Below, piece by piece: positions 51,476 to 60,128 of a DNA stretch of 64,000 nucleotides; position 1 is the first letter of the stretch; each line of letters starts with the position of its first letter. The notes beneath the pieces were generated by a model. The model searched no databases. It had not been told where the DNA came from and saw only the letters and a list, made by a program, of their open reading frames with translations. The stretch is taken from positions 372,001 to 436,000 of the forward strand of contig NZ_CP047029.1 in assembly GCF_009796805.1 (NCBI RefSeq), read 5' to 3'. Made by a program: the position numbers and the translations under genes. Source of the stretch: Algibacter sp. L1A34. GTDB taxonomy: Bacteria > Bacteroidota > Bacteroidia > Flavobacteriales > Flavobacteriaceae.

Positions 51476-52639
51476 ATGAACACAAACCCAGATGCCATAA
51501 TAGATTCTCTTTTAACCCAACTCATAGAAGATAAGGAAAAAGTTTTGGGTTATCCTGTTGCACAAGATTTTGATTATTCACGCTTAAATGAATTCTTAAA
51601 ATACCCTATTAATAATGTGGGAGATCCATTTGAAGAGAACACGTATAAGGTGCAAACTCATGAAATGGAGTGTGAAGTTGTGGAGTTTTTCGCTGAATTA
51701 TTTCGTGCAGATCCAAAAAATCATTGGGGCTATGTTACCAATGGCGGATCGGAGAGTAATCTTTATGGTCTTTACCTTGCCAGAGAATTATATCCAAAAG
51801 CAATGGTTTATTTTTCTGAATCTACACATTACAGTGTAAAGAAAAATATTCATTTATTAAACATACCGAGTATTACCATTAGATCGCAGGAGAATGGAGA
51901 AATAGACTATGAGGATCTAGAAAACACCTTACAATTTAACCGCCATAAACCTGCCATTATTCTAACCACCTTTGGCACAACCATGATGGAAGCAAAAGAC
52001 GATGTTTCTAAAGTAAAAAAGATTTTAAAAAAACTAGCCATTCAAGACCATTACATACATTGCGATGCTGCATTATCTGGTTCTTACGGTGCTTTTATGG
52101 AGCCACGTGTACCTTTCGATTTCAAAGATGGAGCAGATAGTATTTCTATAAGCGGGCATAAATTTATTGGTTCGCCATTTCCTTCGGGAGTTATTATCAC
52201 CAAACGCTCTTTAAGAGATCGAATTGCAAGAGGTATTTCATACATTGGCTCGTTAGATACCACGATTACAGGCTCTAGAAACGGACATAGTCCATTATTT
52301 TTATGGTACACCATTAAAAAAATGGGTCTAGAAGGTTTAGCAAAACGTTACCGCCATAGTTTGGAAACTGCAGAATACTGCAAAAATGAACTTCTAAAAC
52401 GAGGTATAAAAGCATGGACCAATCCGGGGTCGATTACTGTGGTATTCCCAAAAGTATCAGATTTTATTAAAGGAAAATGGCAATTAGCCACCGATGACGA
52501 TATTACACATATTATTTGCATGCCTAATGTAACTAAAAGTCAAATTGATGAGTTTATTAAAGATATTGTATTAGAAAAAAAGCGACCAAAAAGCAATAGC
52601 TATGTATTAAAAAAATTGATAACTTCGTTTAAGTATTAA
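51476..52639 (+). CDS. hdc: PLP-dependent histidine decarboxylase
   Basis: 387 residues, group II decarboxylase fold similar to the Gram-negative (Morganella/Enterobacter-type) histidine decarboxylase: EENTYKVQTHEMECEVVEFF, TNGGSESNLYGLYLARELYP, His118 in STHYSVKK, Asp197 in HCDAALSG and the PLP-binding Lys229 in SISGHKFIG. Length is that of this group (about 380). Product would be histamine; a related amine cannot be excluded. No histidine/histamine antiporter gene is adjacent. Confidence 0.87.
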   Translation: MNTNPDAIIDSLLTQLIEDKEKVLGYPVAQDFDYSRLNEFLKYPINNVGDPFEENTYKVQTHEMECEVVEFFAELFRADPKNHWGYVTNGGSESNLYGLYLARELYPKAMVYFSESTHYSVKKNIHLLNIPSITIRSQENGEIDYEDLENTLQFNRHKPAIILTTFGTTMMEAKDDVSKVKKILKKLAIQDHYIHCDAALSGSYGAFMEPRVPFDFKDGADSISISGHKFIGSPFPSGVIITKRSLRDRIARGISYIGSLDTTITGSRNGHSPLFLWYTIKKMGLEGLAKRYRHSLETAEYCKNELLKRGIKAWTNPGSITVVFPKVSDFIKGKWQLATDDDITHIICMPNVTKSQIDEFIKDIVLEKKRPKSNSYVLKKLITSFKY

Positions 52640-52698
52640 TCTAAAAACTTTATTGATTTTAGATTAATTTAATTTTGCTATTAATACAGACAATCTAC

Positions 52699-53301
52699 AT
52701 GCTAAAAATCTGGAAGATAAAAGAATCAAGATCTAATAAACTTATTTTAATTGCAGATAAATCAATATACAAAGGCAATCCAAAAGTAAATGATTTAAAT
52801 AGAGTAACCCCGCAAACAACTGATATTACATTCTTAAAAGATTTATTTAGCATTCCTTATTCTTATATTACAAAAATTGAAAATCAAAGTGGTAAAAATT
52901 ATATAAAGATATATTTCGGAAAAGAATCTGAAGAAGAGCTTTATATTGATAATGAAAAAACTAAAAAAGAGGTCTTTGAAGCTATAAAAAACGACAATCC
53001 TAACTTAAATTATAGTTCGGAAATCCCAAATATGGTACGGTATGCTAAGCCTCAATTCTTCGCATTATTGATAATCACAGGGGTTTTTATTTGGTCTTTT
53101 TATCTTGCAAATCAGATAGAAAATGGAGCTGAATATGAAATTATTGGCAGAAGAGCTGGTATCGCAGGTATCGTACTTGCAATAGCCAATCTTGGAACTT
53201 TTAAAATTATCTCAGGATATTTGGTTCTTTTAGGAATTACTGTTGTTTCACTTTTAAAAAGGCTGAAATCGAGAAGTGAAATTGAATTTTTAAATCGTTA
53301 A
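52699..53301 (+). CDS. hypothetical membrane protein
   Basis: 200 residues from the ATG at 52699 (a TTG 24 bp upstream is less likely). A soluble N-terminal half (about 1-110) with a PH-like beta pattern (KLILIADKSIYKGNPKVNDL, NYIKIYFGKESEEELYI), then two or three membrane helices (about 118-136 and 150-192). No recognised family. It is 59 bp after hdc on the same strand and could be read with it, but a function in amine transport or metabolism is not supported by any motif. Confidence 0.55.
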   Translation: MLKIWKIKESRSNKLILIADKSIYKGNPKVNDLNRVTPQTTDITFLKDLFSIPYSYITKIENQSGKNYIKIYFGKESEEELYIDNEKTKKEVFEAIKNDNPNLNYSSEIPNMVRYAKPQFFALLIITGVFIWSFYLANQIENGAEYEIIGRRAGIAGIVLAIANLGTFKIISGYLVLLGITVVSLLKRLKSRSEIEFLNR

Positions 53302-53372
53302 AATTAATTATAACGATTAAATAAATAAAGAGTAAACTTTTGATGTATTTCAAATTAATCTTTCTCATTTCA

Positions 53373-53395
53373 AATATTAATCGTAATATTGCAAT
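53373..53395 (+). promoter_or_regulatory. probable ArsR operator
   Basis: Inverted repeat AATATTA-ATCG-TAATATT (53373-53390), overlapping the 16-mer ATCGTAATATTGCAAT (53380-53395), a 12-of-16 dyad of the type ArsR repressors bind. TAATATTG here also resembles a -7 box, so bound ArsR would cover the promoter. Confidence 0.6.
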
Positions 53396-53411
53396 GAAAC
53401 AATAAAGATAC

Positions 53412-53741
53412 ATGGGATTAGCTAAAACAGAAATATTTTCCGATTCACAAAACGAAATAGCCTTATTTGCAAAAGTATTTGGGCATCCTGCTCGCGTGGC
53501 CATTTTAGAACATTTATTTAAAACAAACTCTTGTGTTTGTGGCGATTTGGTAAACGAAATTGGTTTAGCTCAACCCACAATATCTCAACATTTAAAAGAA
53601 CTAAAACTTTTAGGGTTAATAAAAGGCAATGTTGAAGGCACGAGTGTTTGCTACTGCATAAATGCAGAAAACTGGACAAATATGAAAGCAATAATGAACA
53701 CCTTTTTAAATCAAGATTTACCTAAAATAGATTGTTGCTAA
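53412..53741 (+). CDS. arsR: ArsR-family arsenic-responsive repressor
   Basis: 109 residues, winged HTH: VFGHPARVAILEHLFKTNSC, then VCGDLVNEIGLAQPTISQHL. Cys41 and Cys43 (SCVCGDL) sit where the As(III) sensor ELCVCDL lies in classical ArsR, and the C-terminus ends IDCC, adding two cysteines. First gene of the operon arsR-DUF6428-arsC-acr3, behind a probable operator. As(III) binding should release DNA. Confidence 0.93.
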   Translation: MGLAKTEIFSDSQNEIALFAKVFGHPARVAILEHLFKTNSCVCGDLVNEIGLAQPTISQHLKELKLLGLIKGNVEGTSVCYCINAENWTNMKAIMNTFLNQDLPKIDCC

Positions 53742-53781
53742 AAAAACATTAATAGTATTATCAAAAAAAATAAATTAAATT

Positions 53782-54249
53782 ATGAAACTATCAGAAATAA
53801 AAAAAGAATTAAGCAGATTAAGCCAAATCACCTTTAAATTACCAAACGGGGAATTGGTACCAAACCATTTTCATGTTACGGAAGTCGGAAAAATAACAAA
53901 ACATTTTATTGATTGCGGTGGAACAGTTAGAAATGAAACTGTTGTAAACTTTCAACTTTGGAATGCAAACGATTACGACCATAGATTACACCCAGAAAAA
54001 TTATTAAACATTATTGAGCTTTCTGAAAAAACTTTAGGTATCGAAGATTTAGAAATTGAAGTAGAATACCAAGCCGAAACTATTGGTAAATTTGCATTAG
54101 ATTTCGATGGCACCAATTTTCTATTAACCACAAAACAGACCGATTGTTTAGCACAAGACCAATGTGGTATTCCTGCTGAGAAGCCGAAATTACAATTTTC
54201 AGATATCCAAACTGGCGAATCTTGCAAACCAGGAAGTGGTTGTTGCTAA
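53782..54249 (+). CDS. DUF6428 family protein of the ars operon
   Basis: 155 residues. LPNGELVPNHFHVTEVGKIT, FIDCGGTVRNETVVNFQLWN and DHRLHPEKLLNII are characteristic of this Bacteroidota family, which I know only as an associate of arsR. The C-terminus is rich in Cys: C122 and C128 (DCLAQDQC) and the tail ESCKPGSGCC (C148, C154, C155), which suggests As(III) binding or delivery to the efflux pump (inference). 40 bp after arsR. Confidence 0.8.
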   Translation: MKLSEIKKELSRLSQITFKLPNGELVPNHFHVTEVGKITKHFIDCGGTVRNETVVNFQLWNANDYDHRLHPEKLLNIIELSEKTLGIEDLEIEVEYQAETIGKFALDFDGTNFLLTTKQTDCLAQDQCGIPAEKPKLQFSDIQTGESCKPGSGCC

Positions 54250-54285
54250 ACTTAAATCTATTCACCAATAATTTTAAAAATAATT

Positions 54286-54903
54286 ATGACTGTATTTAAC
54301 GATATCGATAGAGTAATTTCAACCTTCAATGTTGAAACAATAGCCGACTCACGCAAAGAAATATTAAAACCATTAGTAGATTTTATTCAGCTAAAAGTAA
54401 ATACTAAACAGGATATTCGTATTAATTTTATTTGTACGCACAATTCAAGGCGAAGTCATTTATCGCAAACTTGGGCACAAACCATGGCACATTATTTCAA
54501 TATTAAAAATGTGTTTTGTTATTCGGGAGGTACAGAAGCAACTGCTCTTTTCCCGATGGTGGCGAAAACTTTAGAAAATTCAGGATTTAAAATAAATAAA
54601 ATTTCGGATACTAGCAACCCTGTTTACAGCATAAAATACTCCGATAATTCACATCCAATTATTGGGTTTTCAAAAAAACTGGATAGCTATTTTAACCCAA
54701 AAGCATTCTTTGCTGCTGTAATGACTTGCTCGCAAGCCGACAACGGTTGTCCGTTTATTCATGGTGCAGAAAAACGAATTCCTATAACTTTTGAAGATCC
54801 AAAAGCTTTTGATAATACGCCACAACAGGCCGAAAAATATCAAGAACGTAGCTTACAAATTGCAACCGAATTATTTTATGTGTTCTCACAAATAGTCTCT
54901 TAA
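54286..54903 (+). CDS. arsC: arsenate reductase-like protein (LMW phosphatase type)
   Basis: 205 residues. The phosphate loop [20 protein letters not shown] gives the CX5R motif C50...R56 of the low-molecular-weight tyrosine phosphatase/ArsC superfamily. The protein is longer than thioredoxin-coupled ArsC (about 135), with a 40-residue N-terminal helical extension and insertions containing further cysteines ([12 protein letters not shown]). Expected to reduce As(V) to As(III). It starts 36 bp after the DUF6428 gene; one base separates its stop from the acr3 start. Confidence 0.85.
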   Translation: MTVFNDIDRVISTFNVETIADSRKEILKPLVDFIQLKVNTKQDIRINFICTHNSRRSHLSQTWAQTMAHYFNIKNVFCYSGGTEATALFPMVAKTLENSGFKINKISDTSNPVYSIKYSDNSHPIIGFSKKLDSYFNPKAFFAAVMTCSQADNGCPFIHGAEKRIPITFEDPKAFDNTPQQAEKYQERSLQIATELFYVFSQIVS

Positions 54904-54904
54904 A

Positions 54905-55954
54905 ATGAAATCAATAAAAAAACTTAGTTTCCTCGATAAAAATTTAACACTTTGGATTTTTGTAGCTATGGCTATAGGCGTTAGCATCGGTTATTTTATA
55001 CCAACCTTCCCAAGTATAATTGAGAGTATGAGTAGCGGTACAACAAACATACCGATTGCCATTGGTTTAATTTTAATGATGTACCCACCACTAGCAAAAG
55101 TGAATTACAAACTTTTACCAATGGTTTTTAAAAACACAAAACTGCTATTTATTTCACTCCTTTTAAATTGGATTATTGGTCCGGTTTTAATGTTTGTTTT
55201 AGCCATAACTTTTCTACATGACTATCCAGAATACATGGTAGGCCTTATTTTAATAGGCTTAGCACGTTGTATTGCTATGGTTTTAGTTTGGAACGATTTA
55301 GCCGAAGGCAGCAGCGAATACGGTGCAGGCTTAGTGGCTTTAAACAGTATTTTTCAAGTTTTTGCTTATAGTTTTTATGCCTGGCTTTTTATTACTGTAC
55401 TACCTCCCTACTTTGGTTTTGAAGGTGCTATTGTCGATATTTCTATTGGAACCATTGCAGAAAGTGTGGCTATTTATTTAGGACTTCCATTTGTTTTAGG
55501 TATTTTAAGTCGATACTTTTTAGTAAAATTAAAAGGCGAAACTTGGTATACAGAAACCTTTATCCCAACAATTTCACCGCTAACTTTAATTGCACTTTTA
55601 TTCACAATTGTAGTTATGTTTTCTCTAAAAGGTGAACTTATTGTAGAAATACCAATGGATGTTTTAATCATTGCAGTACCGTTACTTATTTACTTCACAG
55701 TCATGTTTATTATTGGTTTTTTCGCTACCAAAGCAACTGGTGCTACTTACGATAAAACAGCATCGGTAGCATTCACAGCGGCTGGAAACAATTTCGAATT
55801 AGCCATCGCCGTAGCTATTGCTGTTTTTGGATTAAATTCGGGCCAAGCCTTTGCTGGTGTTATTGGGCCTTTAGTTGAAGTTCCTGCTTTAATTTTATTA
55901 GTAAAAGTTTCATTTTGGTTGAAGAAGAAATACTACGGAAACGCTGTACAGTAA
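54905..55954 (+). CDS. acr3: arsenite efflux transporter Acr3
   Basis: 349 residues with 10 predicted membrane helices, the ACR3 family length. Landmarks are [38 protein letters not shown] with the conserved Cys needed for As(III) transport, and [20 protein letters not shown]. Exports arsenite made by ArsC, using the proton gradient. Last gene of the ars operon. Confidence 0.95.
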   Translation: MKSIKKLSFLDKNLTLWIFVAMAIGVSIGYFIPTFPSIIESMSSGTTNIPIAIGLILMMYPPLAKVNYKLLPMVFKNTKLLFISLLLNWIIGPVLMFVLAITFLHDYPEYMVGLILIGLARCIAMVLVWNDLAEGSSEYGAGLVALNSIFQVFAYSFYAWLFITVLPPYFGFEGAIVDISIGTIAESVAIYLGLPFVLGILSRYFLVKLKGETWYTETFIPTISPLTLIALLFTIVVMFSLKGELIVEIPMDVLIIAVPLLIYFTVMFIIGFFATKATGATYDKTASVAFTAAGNNFELAIAVAIAVFGLNSGQAFAGVIGPLVEVPALILLVKVSFWLKKKYYGNAVQ

Positions 55955-56033
55955 AAGGTTTTATTTTGAAACCGAAAAGTGCTTGATTTTATGATATAGA
56001 TTGGCTAATTTCGTTTAGTCAATTTACATACGA

Positions 56034-56570
56034 ATGAACTTAAATTACGAGCTTACAGAATCAGACTATTTAGAATATCATCTTTACACGGCTTCTAAAT
56101 CTAAATTAAACAAAAAAACACGATTTCGTACTCGAATAATTATCCCTATCATTTACACACTATTTGCGCTTTATTCAGCTATAAATGATAAAAGTTATGT
56201 TATAACAATAACATTTGTTTTAATAAGTATAATATGGTATGTTTTTTATCCTAGATATTCTAAATGGGCCAATAAAAGGCGTTTTCAAAAACATATTGAC
56301 GAAAATTATAAAAACAGAATTAATAAGCCGGTAGAAATTTCTTTTAATGAAGATTCGGTATACTCGAAAGACTTTTCAACCGAAACAAAAATAAAGGGAT
56401 CTGAACTCAATGAGTTGAACGAAATAAAAAACCATTTCTTTATTAAACTGAAAACAGGATTATCATTAATTGTTCCAAAACGCGCTATTATTAACCAAGC
56501 GGAATTTATAAAGAAAGTTACAAGTTTAGGAGCCGAACATATCGATGAGTTAAATTGGGAATGGAAATAA
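56034..56570 (+). CDS. YcxB-like membrane protein
   Basis: 178 residues. ELTESDYLEYHLYTASKSKL, two membrane helices (about 48-66 and 70-90) and a C-terminal domain ending in LIVPKRAIINQAEFIKKVT match the YcxB-like family of unknown function. No link to its neighbours is evident; it lies 79 bp after acr3 and is probably independent. Confidence 0.75.
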   Translation: MNLNYELTESDYLEYHLYTASKSKLNKKTRFRTRIIIPIIYTLFALYSAINDKSYVITITFVLISIIWYVFYPRYSKWANKRRFQKHIDENYKNRINKPVEISFNEDSVYSKDFSTETKIKGSELNELNEIKNHFFIKLKTGLSLIVPKRAIINQAEFIKKVTSLGAEHIDELNWEWK

Positions 56571-56688
56571 AAAACTTCAAATTAATGACCATGATTTAAT
56601 ATAATTTTTATGGCTTTTTAAAAAAAATTAACTAGTTTTCAATAACATATTATCGAACAAACATTATAAATATATTCACAAAAATAAA

Positions 56689-57399
56689 ATGAAAAATAAA
56701 AAAGCAATCATTACAGGCGGCGGTCGTGGCTTAGGAAAAGCAACTGCTATTGCATTTGCAAAAGAAGGTATAGATGTAGCAATAACAGGTAGAAACGAAG
56801 CTGTTTTAAAAGAAACCGTTTCAGAATTAGAAGCTATTGGAGTTAAAGCAACCTACTCAGTTTTCGACGTTGGAAATTATGAAGAAGTAAAAACAGGAAT
56901 CAAAAACATTATTGACACATTTGGTACTGTAGATATTTTGGTAAACAATGCAGGAATTGCTGCTTTTGGAACGTTTAACGACATGGATGTTAATCAATGG
57001 ACTCAAATTATCCAAACCAACGTAATGGGCATGTATTATGTAACAAAAGAAGTTTTACCATACTTAATAGAAAAGAATGAAGGTGATATTATAAATATAT
57101 CATCTACCGCAGGATTAAGCGGAAATGCAACTACATCTGCTTATTCTGCATCAAAATTTGCAGTAATAGGTATGTCGGAATCTTTAATGAAAGAAGTTCG
57201 TAAAAATAACATTCGTGTTTGTACTTTAACACCAAGTACTATCGCGTCTGATATGTCTATCGATTTAGGAATCGCCACTAAAGATTCTGAAGACAGTGTT
57301 TTACAACCAGAAGATTTTGCAGAGCTTATTGTTGCAGGTTTAAAACTACCAAGACGCGCCATGCTAAAAAGCGCAGCTTTATGGTCTACAAACCCATAA
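56689..57399 (+). CDS. short-chain dehydrogenase/reductase (3-oxoacyl-ACP reductase-like)
   Basis: 236 residues, classical SDR: cofactor loop ITGGGRGLGKATAIAFAKEG, NNAGIAAFGTF, catalytic Ser in INISSTAGLS, and YSASK (Tyr and Lys). The RN sequence at the end of the second beta strand suggests NADP(H). The substrate is not determined; similar proteins are FabG-like. Single gene with its own terminator. Confidence 0.88.
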   Translation: MKNKKAIITGGGRGLGKATAIAFAKEGIDVAITGRNEAVLKETVSELEAIGVKATYSVFDVGNYEEVKTGIKNIIDTFGTVDILVNNAGIAAFGTFNDMDVNQWTQIIQTNVMGMYYVTKEVLPYLIEKNEGDIINISSTAGLSGNATTSAYSASKFAVIGMSESLMKEVRKNNIRVCTLTPSTIASDMSIDLGIATKDSEDSVLQPEDFAELIVAGLKLPRRAMLKSAALWSTNP

Positions 57400-57409
57400 A
57401 TAAGAATAG

Positions 57410-57452
57410 ATATAGCGAGATTTTCAATATAAAATTTCGCTATATTTTTTTT
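57410..57452 (+). terminator. intrinsic terminator after the SDR gene
   Basis: Arms ATATAGCGAGATTTT and AAAATTTCGCTATAT, one mismatch, 6-base loop, followed by T-run. Confidence 0.87.
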
Positions 57453-57512
57453 AAAATTAAAGCGAATTAAAAACAGTGCTTTTTACAATCATACATCATA
57501 ATATTTATAATA

Positions 57513-57791
57513 ATGGAAAAAGTAATTATTGCCCCAATTAGTGTTCAAGCATCAAAAACAGAAGCGTTTTTAAAATTAGCAAAAGTAATGGTCGCACAAA
57601 GTAATACTGAAGTTGGCTGTTTACAATATAGGCTTTTAAATGAAGTCGATAAAGAAACTGAATTCCTTTTTCATGAAAAATATATTAACGAAGAAGCTAT
57701 TGAACTTCATAACGCTTCGGAACATTTTATAAATTTCGTAAATGCAATCGCTCCTTTCTTATCTAAAGCCCCCATTATCGAAGTTTTTTAA
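57513..57791 (+). CDS. antibiotic biosynthesis monooxygenase (ABM)-domain protein
   Basis: 92 residues, ferredoxin-like ABM fold: VIIAPISVQASKTEAFLKLA, EVGCLQYRLLNEVD, EFLFHEKYINEEAIELHNAS and HFINF. Family members include quinol monooxygenases such as YgiN. It may act with the preceding SDR, but a terminator separates the two. Confidence 0.85.
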   Translation: MEKVIIAPISVQASKTEAFLKLAKVMVAQSNTEVGCLQYRLLNEVDKETEFLFHEKYINEEAIELHNASEHFINFVNAIAPFLSKAPIIEVF

Positions 57792-58125
57792 TCGTAAAAA
57801 AATACTATAAATCAACATCGTATCTTTCCCTATACATTACCAATTCCACTATCCACATACCAGAAAAAGCACATACAGCTTAGCTGAAAATTATTTCTTT
57901 AATTGTTAAAAAAGTAAGGATTCTATTATTGTATTCATACTTAAAAGAGAAATCACAACTGTTCTTCTATAAAAAAACGAATTATAATTAAAAGTATATT
58001 TTGCCTAGTGAATGTTTTTAATTAATTTCGTTTAACATCTGATAATAAAATTGTATTCATTTTTACTAATCATATTCTTCCAAATAGTAAAAACGAAAAA
58101 ACCCTCACAATTAAAAAATCTAAAA
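57792..58125. other. 334-bp spacer without a recognised gene
   Basis: AT-rich spacer before the esterase gene. I see no ORF, repeat element, terminator or tRNA in it; AAGTATATTTTG near 57992 is only a weak promoter-like match. Confidence 0.5.
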
Positions 58126-58938
58126 ATGAAAAAACTAGTCTACCTACTGTTTATGTTACCGATATTTATTGGCTGCAATAAAGACCCAAAATTCAATGAT
58201 CCTATTCCAGATCACGACAGCTTCACGTTAGTATCACAACATCTTAACGAAACACGGGTTATCAACGTTTGGATACCAAAAGAGCTTAAAACCAATAACA
58301 CCGCATTACCAGTAATTTATATGCCTGACGGCGGAATAGAAGAAGATTTTCCACATATAGCAAACACCATTGCAGCACTTGTAGAAAACAAAAGTATTCC
58401 GCCAATAATTTTGGTAGGGATTGAAAACACAGACCGTAGACGAGATTTATCGGGTGCATCTCAAGAAAAAGAAGATGCCAAATATTGTCCGTTAACCGAT
58501 GGTGCCAAAAATTTTAGAGCATTTATTACCAGTGAACTATTTCCTGAAATAAATAAGAGATACCAAACAACCAACAAAAAAGGCATAATAGGCGAATCGC
58601 TTGCTGGACTTTTTATTATGGAAACCTTTTTATTAAATCCTGAAATATTCGATTTTTATATTGCCATGGACCCATCACTTTGGTGGAATAACCACTCTTT
58701 AGAGAAAAATACTCCAAATTACCTAAAAAATTTTACAAGTAAAAAAACTAAACTTTGGTTTGCAGGTTCGGGAGCCGAAGATGTTTCGGTATTTACCAAC
58801 AATATCGAAAAATATTTACTATCAAATGCGCCAGAGAATGTAATATGGAAATATTGTAATGAACCAAATGAAAAGCATAGCACGATTTTTAGAGCGACAA
58901 AAGAAAAAGCTTTAGTTTGGACTTTGAATGCGAAATAA
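58126..58938 (+). CDS. esterase-family alpha/beta hydrolase lipoprotein (Fes/enterochelin esterase-like)
   Basis: 270 residues from the ATG at 58126; the longer reading from 58051 adds 25 residues ahead of a good lipoprotein signal, MKKLVYLLFMLPIFIGC (lipobox Cys17). The esterase D/putative esterase family core shows VINVWIPKEL, VIYMPDGG, the nucleophile elbow GESLAG in KKGIIGESLAGLFIMETFLL, and a late His near EKHST. Such proteins hydrolyse siderophore or carbohydrate esters; no siderophore genes lie nearby. Confidence 0.85.
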   Translation: MKKLVYLLFMLPIFIGCNKDPKFNDPIPDHDSFTLVSQHLNETRVINVWIPKELKTNNTALPVIYMPDGGIEEDFPHIANTIAALVENKSIPPIILVGIENTDRRRDLSGASQEKEDAKYCPLTDGAKNFRAFITSELFPEINKRYQTTNKKGIIGESLAGLFIMETFLLNPEIFDFYIAMDPSLWWNNHSLEKNTPNYLKNFTSKKTKLWFAGSGAEDVSVFTNNIEKYLLSNAPENVIWKYCNEPNEKHSTIFRATKEKALVWTLNAK

Positions 58939-58997
58939 ACGCATTAAAATTAAAGTCTCTTTTATTAAAAAACATCTTTTGTAAATATTAGAAAAAC

Positions 58998-59028
58998 TTG
59001 ACTTTGTAAAAAATTTCAGCTAAATTAG
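58998..59028 (+). promoter_or_regulatory. promoter of the M43 protease gene
   Basis: TTG (58998-59000), 20-bp spacer, TAAATTAG (one mismatch to TAnnTTTG). CTTGACTTTGTAA is shared with the promoter of the second BLUF gene. Confidence 0.55.
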
Positions 59029-59089
59029 TGTCAACCTTTTAAGATTTCTTAATTACGAATAACTAACAAGTACCTAAAACACAACAAAT

Positions 59090-59932
59090 ATGGCTTTTTT
59101 TATCAATAACAAAGAATTTTCCGATCAAGAAGAATTTATAAGATATGGCCGTGGTTGTGCTACAAAAATTCCGACACCAATCGATATTATGCGAGTTGAT
59201 GAAGAGATTACTGCTAATAAAACTAGACGTAAATTATTTTCGGAATTATCTATAGAAGTTAGATTTCACCATATCACTTATGGAGCAAGAGGATTGATAA
59301 CAAAAACTCAAAGGATACAACAAATAGAACTTTTAAATACAGCTTACGCTTCTGCTGGCTTAACTTTTAATTATAGCGAACAGGAAGTCAAGTTTATTGA
59401 TAACGAGAACTGGTACAATATGGGTCATGCATCTGCAAGCGAACGCCAAGCCAAAACTTCACTAGGAGCAGATCCACACAAATACTTAAATTTCTATACT
59501 GGAGGTTTAGTTTCTGGCTTGTTAGGTTGGGCAACATTCCCTTATGATTTAGCTGGAGATCCTGTTATGGATGGTGTTGTAATGCTAGATGAATCTTTAC
59601 CTGGAGGTACAGCTGCCCCATACAATTTAGGGATGACGGCAGTACATGAAGTTGGGCATTGGTTAGGTTTATTCCACACGTTTCAAGGTGGCTGCGATGG
59701 TATTGGAGATCAAGTAAAAGACACGCCTGCACATAGCAGCGCTAACTACGGAAAACCTGAAGATGGTAAACCTCATAACGCTTGTACTATTGGCGATTAT
59801 GCTCCTATCCACAATTATATGAATTATGTAGATGATGATTGGATGAACGAATTAACAATAGCTCAAGAAACCCGTATTAAAGAACAGATTATGATGTATA
59901 GAACGGGATTATTGAATCCTGCAAATGTGTAA
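59090..59932 (+). CDS. M43-family (pappalysin/cytophagalysin) zinc metalloprotease without a signal peptide
   Basis: 280 residues. Metzincin zinc motif HEVGHWLGLFH (His186, Glu187, His190, His196) and the Met-turn YMNYVDD (Met244). CDGIGDQVKDTPAH contains the conserved Ca2+-site region. GRGCATKIPTP near residue 21 corresponds to the start of the mature domain in secreted homologues, but only about 20 residues precede it and they are polar (MAFFINNKEFSDQEEFIRYG), so no signal peptide or propeptide is visible. Either it stays in the cytoplasm, or it leaves by a non-classical route. It ends 38 bp before repeat copy F. Confidence 0.87.
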   Translation: MAFFINNKEFSDQEEFIRYGRGCATKIPTPIDIMRVDEEITANKTRRKLFSELSIEVRFHHITYGARGLITKTQRIQQIELLNTAYASAGLTFNYSEQEVKFIDNENWYNMGHASASERQAKTSLGADPHKYLNFYTGGLVSGLLGWATFPYDLAGDPVMDGVVMLDESLPGGTAAPYNLGMTAVHEVGHWLGLFHTFQGGCDGIGDQVKDTPAHSSANYGKPEDGKPHNACTIGDYAPIHNYMNYVDDDWMNELTIAQETRIKEQIMMYRTGLLNPANV

Positions 59933-59970
59933 AAATCTTAAGATAGTTAACTAAACCTTAGCAGATATAT

Positions 59971-60119
59971 GCGTTAGGGATTGATGCGACATCCTTTTTG
60001 CAAAATAAAAAAAGCCTAAACTCTTTATGAGCAAGGCTTTTAATTTATAATCTAGATGTTGCAAACAGAAACGCTTTGCAAAAAGATATAGCGGAAAGCC
60101 CGACCCTTAGGGTAACGCC
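59971..60119 (+). repeat. dispersed hairpin element, copy F (149 bp, enlarged)
   Basis: Starts GCGTTAGGGATTGATGC and ends GCGGAAAGCCCGACCCTTAG and GGTAACGCC. Variable arms CTTTTTGCAAA and TTTGCAAAAAG pair, and inside them is a second terminator-like hairpin, AAAAAGCCT / AGGCTTTT. It fills the 196-bp spacer between two convergent genes, M43 and rluD. Confidence 0.87.
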
Positions 60120-60128
60120 CAAAAATTA

